Shown here: piece after piece, positions 21,736-34,240 of the stretch
Numbering within the stretch: the first letter of the stretch is position 1
Layout: every line of letters begins with the position of its first letter
Assembly: GCA_009760855.2 (NCBI GenBank)
Contig: WPIO01000010.1
Location: forward strand, 9,211,501 to 9,275,500
From: Cristatella mucedo
Lineage: Eukaryota > Bryozoa > Phylactolaemata > Cristatellidae
Direction of reading: 5' to 3'
Length of the DNA: 64,000 nt
The notes under the pieces: generated by a model
What the model saw: the letters and a program-made list of their open reading frames with translations, nothing else
Told to the model about the DNA's origin: nothing
Databases searched by the model: none
Translations under genes and position numbers: made by a program

Positions 21736-22440
21736 CAAGCTCAGTGCCTCACATTCCCAGCCCCTGGAGAATAGGTAAATGCGAAGCTCGCGTGCACTGT
21801 TCGCTTTCAGCTCCGCACAGGGCCCAGAACTGCGGCTGCAGCAGGACTGGCGTGCAGCGGGCTGGCGGGCAGACAGCCTCTCTTGCTGAATGGTGCGCCG
21901 TCCATAAGCTCCCAGAGCCTTTTGATCGTCTCCGATGGCCCCCGGTGAGCTTTGTCTTGCTCGCAGTCAAGCGCAGATGGCGCTATCGAGCAGCGAGCGA
22001 TTAGCAGCCCCATTGAATGTGAGCGTCGGAAGCTCGAATCGGCGATGAATGCGCGCGGCCTTAGCTTTTGTTTCGGTAAATCGAGCTGCTGCAAGAGGAG
22101 CCGCGATCTACGAATCCTCGGCCATGGAGCCGTTAAGTGCCGGCCGGTCGTCCGCGCCGTCGCCGCCGCCCGCCTCTAGCGCCGCCGACTCGGCGGCCAC
22201 GCGAAGCTCGGCCGTTGCCTCAGCGCCGACCGCCGCGCGAACCCCACTAGGCGCTGCCTGCGGCATTAGCAGTTGCTGTACATGGCAGCCGCGGGCAGTT
22301 ACGCAACGCCAAGTCTACGAAGGCATTAAAATCCATCGCGTCTCTCATTATCGGTCTGATTACTTGAGCAGCCCTAGCGTTCGAAGGCGGTGGCTGGAGC
22401 GACGGCGTCGTCGGCGCTCATTCACATGGGGGAAGGGGTG
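21736..22440 (+). promoter_or_regulatory. CpG-rich island with candidate ATG exon at 22124
   Basis: The base composition rises sharply to CpG-rich. At 22124 an ATG in strong context (GCCATGGAGCC) opens a Ser/Ala/Pro-rich frame (MEPLSAGRSSAPSPPPASSA and on). It could be the first exon of a plus-strand gene or a shared promoter region for gene 1 on the minus strand. No donor could be assigned with confidence. Confidence 0.3.
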
Positions 22441-22633
22441 GCATTGCAGACAAAGAGCGCATGGAATTGGACAGGCCGGTGGAGATATGGATGGACCAGC
22501 ACATTCACAAACAGCAGTGAACGTTCAAGCTTAACTGGAGCAGTGGCTAGATCACGAAAACACGCTGTCAAACTCAACATCCTTATTTCTGTAGCAGCAC
22601 ATTGGCCTTACCGGCTATTGCCACCTCTCAATG

Positions 22634-22732
22634 TGGGCAATACGGAATCGGCCCGCAGCAGGACTCAAACTACGCAAGCAGACATAATTCTCGGCTTTAA
22701 ATGTGCTGGCTGACTGCCTCAGCGCCAGTGAT
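22634..22732 (-). mobile_element. Possible tRNA-derived SINE of a third type
   Basis: On the minus strand, GGCGCTGAGGCAGTCAGCC (box A-like) and GTAGTTTGAGTCCTGC (box B-like) are about 50 bp apart. Similar 'TTGAGTCCTGC' heads occur at 38.6 and 58.3 kb. Confidence 0.3.
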
Positions 22733-22749
22733 GCTTTGCTGAAAGTAAT

Positions 22750-24034
22750 GCTTCAACTCAGCTTGAAAGCTATGCAAAACGTCGGTAGGAAGGGAATCGT
22801 CACATAAGAAAAAGTAAAGCGAGTAAACACTATCTGTAGCACAACAAAAATACACAAAGAAGGAATTAGAATCAGCACAAACATTATGTGTTTAGAGCAA
22901 AAGCAGTCTGCGATAAAAAGGCTTGGTGACAGCAGCAGCAGCAGCAGCAACATGACTCGCTTCTTAGCATGGACATTCGAATTCTTACCACCATATCAAT
23001 TGAACGGCCTGGAGCGTTCGCCATCTTGAGGTTACAACACTGGTTTGCCGCTCTCAGCAACTCGCAGGAGGAAGCAGCTATCCTGGTAAGCGACAGCTTT
23101 TATATGGGCTGCAGATTCTATTATTATGCTAATTAGTCGAGCAAGTCTAATGCATCTCAATTTTGCTCAAGATCTGGGCACGAACGCTCCTGTACACGTC
23201 TACGAATCCTTTCAAAATTACAATTTCACTTAATATTGCTAAGATTTTAAAGGTCCTAAACTGGATCACGTTAAAGTTACCAAGGAATAGGCTTCTGGGC
23301 AACGCCTTCGCTTTCCGGGTGGGGTCGTTGCCCCGGATGTTCTACCTGGTGCTGCCCGACCTTTAGCGGCGACTCCCGAGCTTCACCAGACAGGGTTGTT
23401 GTGGTTTAGCAACTTAACCGGATCGCTAATAGCCCACTCAATGGCCCGTTAGTCTTCGCGTGCTTCGAATTCGTTCCCCGAGCTTCGATGTGGCAGCCCT
23501 CGTGCCGTATGGTCTCCGACTCTGGGACGATGTTTCGATATGGTGAGGGTAGGAACTAACGAGAGGGGTAAAGAGTCTAGCCACTACTTCCTGCTACACT
23601 TTCCTGTACTGTCAAGAATTGCTGCTTTGCAAGAACTCGGTAGCCACAAGCCCAATATGAGCAAATTAAAATAGAAGAGCAGAGATAAGGGTATCGAAGG
23701 CTCTCGACCGCCAGGTCCCGCCAACTCGTTGGACGGCGGGTGGAAGGGAGTGGAGCCGCCATGCCAAGAGCCGCCGCGTTGCGTAGGCGACGGCATTTCG
23801 GCTTACAGCATTACGCAATGTTCCATGCCTAAGGAAAGACCGAAGATAGAATAAGAATAGAATAGAATAGAATGTTAATGTGAGCGTCTAATAGTATAAA
23901 GAACGAGCTGTAACGGCTTTTGCACCACGGTTTTCATTAGTCCGAAAACCCAGTAATAACAAAGTCACTTTGAAATGATGAGTCCGAATGAGTCTTCCTT
24001 CTGTCATGTTTCTGTTCTGCTTCAGTCTTTGGTT
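22750..24034. other. No gene recognised
   Basis: Contains a short (CAG)6-like tract at about 22932-22950 and a (AATAG)n-like run at about 23848-23872. No domain-bearing ORF. Confidence 0.4.
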
Positions 24035-24040
24035 TAAAAT

Positions 24041-24050
24041 ATACATACAC

Positions 24051-24137
<87 letters not shown>

Positions 24138-24138
24138 A
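24041..24138. repeat. Compound (AC)n(AT)n microsatellite
   Basis: ACAT-type units, then about 19 AC units, then about 15 AT units. On the minus strand this reads (AT)n then (GT)n, the same order as at 39.3 and 60.1 kb. Confidence 0.95.
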
Positions 24139-24247
24139 TGGATTTGCGTAGCATCTGAAGAGAGCCTAAGCTCTCTTCAGGCGCTTCGCATGAGCCGCGG
24201 CGCTCGAGCCCACGACCTCGTTCAGGCCTTGGTCTGGGCGAGAGCCC
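24139..24247 (-). mobile_element. SINE-A, minus orientation
   Basis: Tail blocks AAGCTCTCTTCAGGCGCTTC followed by GCTCGAGCCCACGACCTCG (box B complement) and AGGCCTTGGTCTGGGCGAG. The head is truncated at about 24247, where a plus-strand tail begins. Confidence 0.75.
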
Positions 24248-24249
24248 TG

Positions 24250-24335
24250 TAGCATATGCGAAGTGCCTGGATATAGATTCGGTTATCTTAGAGCACTATG
24301 GAAATAAATTATTATTATTGTTATTAATTTTTCGC
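24250..24335 (+). mobile_element. SINE-A/LINE-A tail, plus orientation
   Basis: CATATGCGAAGTGCCTGGAT, then ATAGATTCGGTTATCTTAGA with GCACTATGG and (ATT)n. It abuts the minus-strand SINE-A directly, forming a head-to-tail inverted pair. Confidence 0.7.
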
Positions 24336-25250
24336 CAAGACCGAGGCAAGACTGAGCCAACAAAAAATCAAAGGCACTCCGGGTAGGTTACGCCTTCTCG
24401 ATTGCATCGAAAAGCATAGCAGACGACTTGACCAGTGAAACGTGTGAGGCGTTCCTCGAGAGTCCCTGTTTAAAGGAAGCGACAAGCTTGACGTAAAAGA
24501 AACAGATAATGTGACCGCGGGCGATAAGGGCAGTCGTGGCAGGTTTCATTTGATCGGTAGGTGCATCGCGGAGCCATTTTCCAACTCCCTAACAAACGCA
24601 ATTTTGCCATGTCCACTCTGAAAGTGGACTGGCAAGAAGGATGCGAAGCTAAGGGGAAAAATGACCATGCGAATTTCCTTAAATACCAAAGATAGAAGCA
24701 GGACTCTAATAGGTCAGAAGCAGGACAGAATCAAGACAAGCCGCTTTACGGTGCTAGTACGGTCCTCTTCGACGAGAACAATTACCCTGACGCTCAGAAG
24801 ACGTAGATACTGCCTGGATATGGGCAGGCATTCCGTCGCAAAGCAGCTGAGCACCACTGGAATAAATAACACCATATCCTATTCAAGTAAAGTCTATTTC
24901 TAAACCCTAAATACTGAATCCGAAACCTCAGAGCAAAATCTAATCATCAGACCCTCATACGTAAATTCAAAAGCTCTTAACTCCTGAGCCATACACCGAA
25001 ATAAGCATATTTAAACCACAGAACATCCTAAATCCGAAGTATATCAAAATGTGTTGCTATAATGGAAATATAAACCACCTCTGATGACCACTTTTAGCAG
25101 CCTGCTTTGGGTACAGTACCCATAGCAGGAAGTGAGTTGGCTCTATGAGCAAACGAAGCCATATTTGCTGTAAATCCAGCCTCCCGCCACGCCGTCCGCC
25201 CGCCAGAACTGGCTCCGGTTCTAATCCACGACGGTCACCTGTCTCCGAAG

Positions 25251-25410
25251 GGCCGTGATAGCCTAGAAAGTAAGGTGCTTAGTCTTTACGACCGAGGTCG
25301 TGGTTTGGAAAACAGCAGTGTGAGATCCTTTTATGCCAACTGCAATCGGTTGTGACTGCCGTTAAGGCTGTTCACTGCTACTTAAATGAGGTTGTCAAAT
25401 AATTTCCTCT
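25251..25410 (+). mobile_element. SINE-B
   Basis: GGCCGTGATAGCCTAGAAAG head, GACCGAGGTCGTGGTTTGG box B region, TGACTGCCGTTAAGGC body, AATGAGGTTGTCAAAT end. Confidence 0.75.
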
Positions 25411-25679
25411 ATATCCTGCGCTGACAGGCTGTCCTTTTCTGTTATTGCAAAGAGCTAGTTTGCGAACACAAGTGCAGCCGGACCTCCACCAACGGCCAGC
25501 TTTCCTGCTAAATGCTAGCACTAGTATGTTCTATGTTCTGGTAAGGCTGTAGAGCCATTCACTCTACCAAGTCAGCACTACTATGAGTGTATGGCGATCA
25601 CCTAAGGAATGCAGACCTGCGTAGTGTCTCCCTGCTCGTTTCAAAGCGTTATATTTCTGAAGTATTAAAAATCATCAAA

Positions 25680-26882
25680 AGCTAAGTGAGCTCTCCCATC
25701 TCGCCAATTCGTCACTGGCAGTGCAGTGCACTGTTTTAGGTCCTATATCGGCGAACGACTTCTGGAAATTGATGTCATTCATCAACAACCATCCGGGCAG
25801 CCTTTTTCGCACCGGGCGACCTCAGGGACATTTTCTAGGTCCACTTTTTTCACATTTATCCTTTCCTTTTTACCGATGTAATCACCTAGCCCAATCTAGA
25901 CTTTCATTTTTATGCAGGCAACACACAGCTGTACTTTTACTTTGATCCCTTCTCCCTTCTAGCACGTCAGTATCTCTCAACTCGTTGGTTCATATAATGC
26001 TTCGAAATGTGCTCTGCTTGCATTTCTCCTGCTACGTGTGCATGAAATTTGGGAGTCCAGTTCCAAAGACAATGACCATTGACTAGACGAACACAAGCCA
26101 GCTCTGGAGTCAGCTGCCTACTTTCAACTATATTAATAATATTGCACTTGATAAAGCTCCCTTAGAGAATCAGCCTTTTTCTAGGCGCTTTAAATTTGCT
26201 ATGAAACATACAAAAGTTCACCCCAGCTTTCACATGGTACTACATTAAATTTTTTCTGTAAATTTGTACCTTCATGTTTCGACCACTGTAAATCACTTCT
26301 TGAACGCTTTTGGGCATGGGCCATAAAGCACCTACAGCTAGTGCAAAACTCGGCAGCTTGGCTTGCCTGGTGTGAACGTCGCAGCTCCGTTATCAACCAG
26401 CTTCTCAGCGTCCTCCCCCAAAAACAGTGTATTTCATTCTGTCACACACACTTAGGTCTATCTTTCAATAGCCGACCAACCTAGCTGAACAAAATCCAAA
26501 TAAGGCTACGCATCGTGCTGCCTGCTCTGCTGAACTGGTGGTCAAATAACTGTTCCTTTAACCAACATAAAAATCATTTGGAGGCATTTCTTTTATTTAA
26601 AATGCACCATCCACAAATGGCAACCTACAACTAAATATCGACTGAAGTCACTACATCTTTTGACTTGACGAAATTTAAAAAGAAGCCAAAAACGCACCAG
26701 TCCCTAAAAACATCAAATGCTGAGTGTCTGCACATTGCCCTTATGTGTGCTTTGTGAGTACTGACACGTTAAATGTGATAACTAACCAATTGACGTGCTT
26801 CCTTGACAGAAATTTAAAGTACATAGAAAGAGATTGACTTCGCTTAGGTTGCTCTACATATATCTTGTGATTATTATTATCA
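25680..26882 (+). mobile_element. LINE-A, degraded copy interrupted by a minus-strand tail
   Basis: Decayed RT region: RPQGHFLGP corresponds to 'GVPQGSVLGP', and FLCRQHTAVLLL corresponds to the YADD region. Next come the AACTCGGCAGCTTGGCTTG block and a 3' tail at about 26810-26882 with ATTATTATTATC. A minus-strand 3' tail (AGCTCCCTTAGAGAAT..TTCTAGGCGCTTT, 26133-26220) sits inside it. Non-functional. Confidence 0.7.
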
Positions 26883-27434
26883 TAACACTGAGCGTACACC
26901 ATCTCTCACCGGACCTAATGTTTCTGGTAGGCCAATCCTTCAGGGCCCATGCTGTCGTAGCTGACTGCAGGCAAGAGCACCGATCTTCATTTAGTAAACC
27001 CCACTAAATGACTGCCTTAAATTAACAATGCTCTGAAAATGCCGCCAGATTTGTGGTAGAAAGACGCTGCTGGCCCGATTAGGTGTTGGGTTTAGGTATT
27101 ACCAATCAAAACGACACTATTCATGAAGCAAACCGTGTCAGCATCTGGGGGGGCGCTCCAGGACGGTTTTTGCTGTTATATGCCTAAATAGGAAAGTGGC
27201 TCTGTCAAGAGCTCTGAGGCAGTGTTGCTCCTGTGCTGTAGTTGGCATTGTAATTCTGCTGAAAAAATATGCCAACTGTCCTGCCCAGAGAGTCCACTTT
27301 AGATTCATCACTTTTGCTGTTTTTTTCGGCACTTTCTATAAATACTTCTGGCACGGCATCATCTGGCGAGGCTACATTGGCAAGGCAATTTTGTAGTTTC
27401 AGTGGCTATTGCTACTGACATCATGGGAACCTCT

Positions 27435-27815
27435 TAAAGCAGCTCTTGGAGAAAAGCTCTTAAAGCGTAGAACTCACTCCCGACTTTCGTCACGACATCC
27501 CCTGACTTGACCACATTTGAAAAGAAATTAAAAACCGACCTAATTTTGACAGCATTTAGTGGGTCCCTGTGATTTTTCCTTCATGTGCTTATGCGAGCTG
27601 ACACTGTTGCATGCTGCCACTAACCACACTTGCATTCTGACCCTGTTCATGTCACCACTAACCATGTTATTCATACTGCTTATCAAGCATGATACCACTC
27701 ACCATTCGACCGTGTTTTCTTAGCAGCAAATGTAAAGCACCTATAAAGAGATTGAGTTCTCTGAGGGCGCTTTAATAAGTGCCTTATTTTTATTATTACT
27801 ATTATTATTATTAGA
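27435..27815 (+). mobile_element. LINE-A 3' end
   Basis: From CGTAGAACTCACTCCCGAC through the repeated 'cacactgaccctgtgcatgtcaccactaaccatg' type 3' UTR to CCTATAAAGAGATTGAGTTC TCTGAGGGCGCT and (ATT)n. It is similar to 42660-42995. Confidence 0.85.
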
Positions 27816-28126
27816 GAAAAGAGTTACATGCAAAGAGATCTGTAATTAAGATTATGTCCGCTTCTCTGTGCTGCGGCAATCGCAGTGTCTTTTTTGTATG
27901 CAATGCACGTGAATGCACTTAAGGACGTTATACCGCACGTGTCTACTTATGAGAGTGCATTCAGAGAATGACGATAGGAATTCAGCATGAATATGTTGCT
28001 GATTAAAATTCAAAAAAGACATCTTCGATAACAGCTTCTCTCTGTCAAATGTCAATCAAAGAATAAATATTGTGCGGTGAGACTCGTAAATGAAGATTAT
28101 GCATGCATAATCTCGCAAAGTCCACC

Positions 28127-28187
28127 CATCTTTCTGCTGCTGCTGCTGCGGCCACCACAGCCGCTGCTGCTGTTGCTGCTGCTACCT
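28127..28187. repeat. (CTG)n-rich trinucleotide tract
   Basis: Imperfect CTG repeats interrupted by GCGGCCACCACAGCC. Confidence 0.8.
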
Positions 28188-31100
28188 AATGCTACGGCTC
28201 ATTTTCTACTTTCCTGCTAACCCTCGCACCTCTATTGCTGGTGCTAAGCACTTGTGTGTTCATGCTCAGGAGATCACTGCTACCCTAGATAAGAATAATC
28301 TAATAATGCCGTCCCAAAACAGTAATGCGTCAGATCGGTCCGTACCACCATACACTACAGTGAAGAAGGGATTACTATGAAAAAACGGCTTACAGATAAC
28401 GTAAATTTTAGGGGTGGGTCCTGCTGAAGCCACTGCTTTATCATTCACCCCATTCGCCAGCGAATGTTGGTTTTTTGGGGTTTCCCACTTTTAGCTCATT
28501 AGCTGAATCGCAATAGGGTTACATTGGAATGAAGAAAGCAATAAAAGAGCAGACGCTTCACGTTTTCATTAAAGTTCGAGTACTTTTTATTTTTAACCAG
28601 TTATTGCCACAGAATAAAACTGACACGTCCACTTTTCGGAATTGGTGCATCACAGTTTACTTGTTGATCAAAAATTGCCTAATCCAAGCGACGCATTATG
28701 CTGGGTTGAAATAGTGACACGTGAAAAGAGCTTTAAAGAACTCAAAGTGTAAGTTCATTCATTACTCACTTCAGGCAGTTGAACTGAGTAATTGCTTCAA
28801 GTCCTCCTAAACTGAATGTCCTGCTAGACCGTCAGTTGGCGTTTAAAGTATAATTTATAGCGCCACTTCAACTGCTAGCTAATATTTTTGATCCACGTAA
28901 AGGATTAGAAGCTAAATGGCTAACTCGAGATCTTACTGGCTCTTTGGTCTTCTGAAAGGATTACTACAGCTTTTCAATATTAGCAAGCTGTGAAAATGAC
29001 AATTAGGTCTTTTCTCGGCTAAAAGATCCAAAGGCTTTTTATTTAAGTCGAAGAAATTCAGTCACTGACAATGGAGCTTCTTTGGCTAGCAATAGCATGC
29101 AGATAGCAATAGTATGGAGAGCAGATACAGACTATTCTTCTAATTTAGGAGGCCCCTAATGTCCTATCTTAGGTGCATCTAGCTGAACTTTGGCAGCTGT
29201 CTGCGCCTCCTCGAGCCTTCAGATTCTCTTAGAAAAATGAATTAACCATATTATGTGCCGTTCGCTCAAAGACTGAAGGTAGTACAAGTCTCGGTACTTT
29301 TTGGGTCCTTAGATTTTGGACTTCATTTATGCAATTCTTTTAAAACAATAATTGTTAAGTGATTAATGATGAATTAAAGGTTACAATGCATGTTCTCATG
29401 CCGAAGACTAGTGAAATATTTGTATCAGCTATTCAATTTTGCAACTTTAATTCGTCTTATTTCCTTGGCCTTGCCTCTGACTTTGCTATGATTTTCTCAG
29501 TTTCTTGGTCGCCTGCTATAGAGTTTGCGTAGCATCTAATTCAGAAGGCCCATCGCGCCTCCGCTCCTTCATACCAAGCTGTACTACTCCGACCAAGCCT
29601 CTTTGTGCTATCAGATTCACTGCACGGGGACCTGAAATCTATGTTTACACTTTAAAAAAGCTGCCGACAGAAGTCTGTTGAGATGATCAGAGGCCGTGTA
29701 AGTCACTTTCACAATTCTTCGGCTGCCAGCTCTTCTCTTTTGATATCTACACAAGCATATATCACACTTGACATATCTTGCTATTGTCATAGCTCCGAAA
29801 ATAGTGATCCGATTAGTTTGAATTTTTAAATGTATGATTTTCTTACGTGCCCATCATTTCAGCCGTCTCGCATCCTTGTTGAATCTTAGCAGATGGAAAA
29901 ATTTGGAATATAAGCTTGCTTTTTGTGTTCCAGCACTTTTTGTCGTCGTGCTATACATGTGTAATGCAAATGTCACAGGTATGCTGATAATGATTTCATC
30001 GAAGTTAAACTGGAGGTATATGCTCATTGGTGTGTTCTTCAAAGTTGTGTGACAGTAAGGCGGGTAACACTGGCTTTGTATTGATCGTGTTGATATTTCA
30101 AATCATTAGTTGTCTTCAATAGTGTTTTCCCAGCAAATCACTTTCAGAACTGGAAAAATCTACAGAATAACTCATTTGCAGCAGCTGTATGAAACTTGAA
30201 ATATAAGATGGCCTTGACTAGTTTCAAGTGACGCTAGTCTCAGCATGATTGTCGGTATTCTAAGTATGGCTGAACGTGTATCCAAAGTCTTTTAACATGA
30301 TTTTTGTATATGTATGTGAAGTTGTCCAGTCAAATTACTTTTTTATTTTATTTGTACGTACGGAGTCACTTAAGAGCAAGTGCCCTCATCTTTTGAGTGA
30401 ATTAGCATATTTCTGCAGTGCTTTTTGTTAAATCTGTTGATTTCCCCCAAGAAGTCATTTTTTAAACCAGGAAAAACGTGACCTTGGCTATTACAGGTTG
30501 TCAGGAGGCCAACGTGACAGCTTCGGTTAAATCACAAGATATAAAATGCTGCCCTTGTTGTGTGTGTCAATTTTCATACCGATCGTTCAGTTGGTATACG
30601 AGAAATATCAAGAAAGGTGCTATGAGGGAGATAAATCTTATAGGGGTGGGGCATAAATTCCAAACCTCGGCAATTTTCACTTCGTTCTCCTTTAATACTT
30701 CCGTCAAGCAGGCAAAGTTTGTAGTCGCGCATCTAAAATTAGAGGCGACGAAGGGATCACTTTGACCTAAATCTGCGGCTCGGGATTTGCCGCGATGAAG
30801 GTAGTGAGTTAGTCCGAATGACTCCACCGGACAGACATCTAGCCATGGCAGGGCTCCCTAACTGCCATCAATGATGGGCAGGTTAAATTTTAGAGATGCT
30901 GCCTACTAAAGCCTGGGATCCACTCGGCACGAGACTGACAGGTGGCGACTGAGATCTTCCTAGCACAGTATTCTCCACCCACTGCCAAATACTGCTCACG
31001 GATCATGTCCGAATATTTTCCTGTGGCCATTGCCCCTAAAACCCACTACTCCTGTTGAGCTTACTGTGCTCGCAGAGATATATGAGGAAGTGGCACACCA

Positions 31101-31585
31101 AAGTAAATTGGAATGAATAGGAATACTCCAGCATATCTCCTGCAGCGTCTAAACGAAATCTGGGTGTTCTTTTCCCAAGTGACTTTTCAGTAGCTTGGCA
31201 TAGTATTGATATTAAAAATCAAGGCATTTGTGCAGTACCATCGGAGAGCCAAATCCCTCTCTCTTTCTCTCTCTTCTCTCTCTCTAAGAACTTTACATGT
31301 GCTGTAAGGGTAAGCATGTCAATTTAGTTAGCAATAACATGCATAGTCTCAGCATTCGTATGCCTGCAAAAGGCAGTTTATGCAAACTCAGCAAATGCTC
31401 AGATTTGTAGGTGATTGTTTGCTTCTTTTAAAAAATCCTCAGGTTAAACTATTCCATGACTCCAGTCTCGAGTGCATTCCAAGTTTAGGCAGCACATGAA
31501 CCAAAGAGAGTCTCCACAGGATTTGAGGCCTAAAGGCTGAACAGGTAAACGACTTAAGTCAGCTCCACACTCAAGTTTCGCCTAA
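28188..31585. other. No gene recognised
   Basis: Several 60-95 codon ORFs (for example 30478-30765 plus and 30567-30827 minus) without a domain. A short TC-rich tract lies at 31257-31287. The 30.4-30.9 kb segment feels repeat-like, but I cannot place it in a family from the window alone. Confidence 0.35.
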
Positions 31586-31589
31586 CGCC

Positions 31590-32180
31590 AGCAGCATAAA
31601 ATTTCAAGAATTCGGGCTTGCACAGCCTAGGATACTACAGGCAAGCTGGTCCTTGCATGCATTCGCGATATTCCGTCATATTTCTGAAACTCAATACTCG
31701 TTGGTCGTCCGACCTGCTCAATAAAGCTTTAGCAGCTGGTGCAGCGTTCAGCTAATTGGCATGTTACACCGCTTCTCATCGACCATCGCTGGTTCCTCAT
31801 CAAGCAGCTCATTGACTTCAAGATTTAATCACTCACCATTACTCACCTTTGTTCTCCTGCTCGGATCAACTTATCTGAGCTGCTTCCTAATTAGGCCAGG
31901 CAGCATACCACCTGCTCTTCAGAGTTAAGCCGTTCAGCTGTTCCCCTAACAAACCTCAAGTTCTTTCGAGACTACACCTTTAGTTCTTATGCTTCCAAAG
32001 CCTGGAACTCACTACCCACCAGCAATAAGAGATCCCCTAATTGGACGAAACTTTGAAAGAAGATAATAATCCACACATTATTCTCACAGTATTTGCTCCA
32101 TCGCAGTGAATTGTCCATCAGCTGCTAATGCTAATGTGCGATGAAAATGTGCAGTTATCGCTAACCGTTTGTCATGCTTC
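31590..32180 (+). mobile_element. LINE-A, degraded 3' half
   Basis: Ordered blocks match intact copies: AAGCTGGTCCTTGCATGCA, CTTTAGCAGCTGGTGCAG, CATCAAGCAGCTCATTGACT and CCAAAGCCTGGAACTCAC. The tail hairpin is not recognisable. Confidence 0.65.
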
Positions 32181-32847
32181 TCTGCCATCATATACACAGT
32201 GGACTGGCAAGATGCGTACTTCACTTATGCTGCCATTCTAATGTATTATTTAAGACAATATTAGCAACCTATTAGCAGAATTGTGTATGCATGCAGTATT
32301 GTAACAGTGGACTTCAGTTCACCTGCTTGCTGCAAGGAGAGCCAACTTGCCCACAATAGTCTGCAATGTGGAGCATGATGCTATGAGATTTGGTTTGCTC
32401 GTGCTACACGCTACATGATTCTGCCATTGGTAGACAGCTGGACCCATCCATCATTCGTGACGATCCGCGTGTGGCAGGGTTAGCAATTCGTATTTTCTAA
32501 GGCTAAACCTACCAGGCTTTGGCTTTGTGACTGTGCCTATTTTGTTGTGGGAGCAGGAAGCCGGGAAATGGTTTACAGATCTGCCGGCATTGTCAAGGGT
32601 GACCATGTGCGCTTTCAAACCAATTCCAGGTTGAACAAGGAATTCGTGGCAGTGATGCAAACCATAGCAAACCTTATCCCTAATGTTGATGGTTGTGACC
32701 TTTGTTTGTTGTATTAGTACTGCTTGCTTTAAACACCATGTTAGCAGGTGATTGTTACATGTCGTGACAAGCAGGATATTAGGCTTTGCCCATTCCCAAT
32801 GTTTCGTCCACCATACTTTTTACGGATGCCAGCAAAGAGGAAAAATA

Positions 32848-33508
32848 CAGTCGTTCCTCGTTTATCACGGTTAATCAGTCCAAGACTCTGCCTCGATCAG
32901 TGAATTTCCGTGAAGTAAGATTATATTATTAAATCGAATATTTTTGTAGCTTGAACATTGGAAACCTGTTCACGACCCTCTAAATACGGCGTTTAGCACT
33001 ATTTGAGCCCTCTGGATATGAAATAACACCATAGCAGTCACCATTACACTTGTATTTACCAATATATCAGAATGAGAGAAAAGAAAACATATTAAGATAA
33101 AATACCGCATTATTATTATCGTGCATTTAATTACACTCACAAATAAAGTTCTTACACTGGGATAGTAAAGCAGTGAATAGCACGCTCTGGTGCGCTTAGT
33201 TTCACCACAACATATTTTTTGGGAAAATGTTCTAACCTACACACAAGAACTGGTCTAGCGGATGCACCCGGCATTAAAGGGTAAGGGCCGGGGAATTTCG
33301 AATACATTGACCTACAGACCATGTATATATTAATTTTACTTTATATTGTAAAACAGGTGTGCATAACAGACTCAGACAACCAAGAGCACGCGGTATCATT
33401 TTCACTGTCTCAATCAACTCTTTAATGAATATGCGTATATTTATAAAATAAAAATCGCGATAGAGTGAAGCCACTAAAGTTGAAGCACGAAGTGGCGAGG
33501 AACGACTG
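32848..33508. mobile_element. Non-autonomous pogo/Tigger-like (Tc1/mariner superfamily) element
   Basis: It begins TA|CAGTCGTTCCTCG (32848) and ends CGAGGAACGACTG|TA (33508), so 13-bp perfect terminal repeats are flanked by a TA duplication. The inner ends keep the typical 'TTATCACGGTTAAT...GTGAATTTCCGTGAAGTA' style of pogo/Tigger families. The 661-bp interior has no transposase ORF. Confidence 0.88.
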
Positions 33509-33591
33509 TACACGAAGCTAGACATGAACCAAAACTAGCATGCTATACATTTCAAAGAATGCGAAGTTTCAGCTTGCTGTAGAGAAGGCTG

Positions 33592-33735
33592 CAGTTGGTT
33601 TGGTCCAGTGGTTAAGGTGCTCGCCCCGACCAAGGTCTGGCCGTGGTCGTGAGCTCGAGCCCTGAGGCCCATGTGAAGCGCCTGAATAGAGATTAAGTTC
33701 TCTTATGACGCTATGTAAATGAATTATGATATTTC
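33592..33735 (+). mobile_element. SINE-A, near-complete copy
   Basis: This is the clearest SINE-A. GGTTTGGTCCAGTGGTTAAG G (box A), GTCGTGAGCTCGAGCCC (box B), then the tail GCGCCTGAATAGAGATTAAG TTCTCTTATGACGCTATG and an AT-rich end. Confidence 0.88.
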
Positions 33736-33849
33736 TTTTGCAGGTGACACCAATCATATCGTGCATAGAGAAGTATTTCTACTTCGCCCCAGTGCTTAGC
33801 ATGCTAGCATTTTAATGGAAAAGTTCTACTCGAGCATGCAACGTATTAT

Positions 33850-34240
33850 ACCTCCTGCTCTTCTGACTCAAATCGTTGAGCTATGCCTCAAACTAACCTC
33901 AATTTTTTCAAGATTGTGCCTTTAGTTCTAGCATCCTAAAGCATTACTCCCGACAAGCGTCATGACATCACTTGACTAGACGTTTAAAACGAAGCTGAAA
34001 CGCTTCTCTTTGATGTATTTTCTGGTTCCTTGTGGTTTATCTCTTGAGCACTTATGCATGCTAACACGTTGCGTGTTACCTCTAACCATATTATGCATGT
34101 TGACACTTTACACAAAAATGCTAACCATATGATTATGCCTCCTTCACTGCAAATGTATAGTGTCTAGCAAGAGATAAAGCTCTCAGAGGAAGCTATACCA
34201 ATTTATTATTATTACTATTACTACTACTATTATTAAATGT
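33850..34240 (+). mobile_element. LINE-A 3' end
   Basis: CTGACTCAAATCGTTGAGC to TCATGACATCACTTGACT, the 3' UTR, then the tail CTAGCAAGAGATAAAGCTCT CAGAGGAAGCTATACC and (ATT)n. Confidence 0.8.

Noticed and set aside
12718-23160. Relationship between 12.72-12.90 kb and 23.03-23.16 kb (both with ATTATTATGC(A/T)AATTAG)
   Set aside because: The similarity is limited to about 20 AT-rich bases plus vague CAG-rich flanks, too little to call a repeat family.
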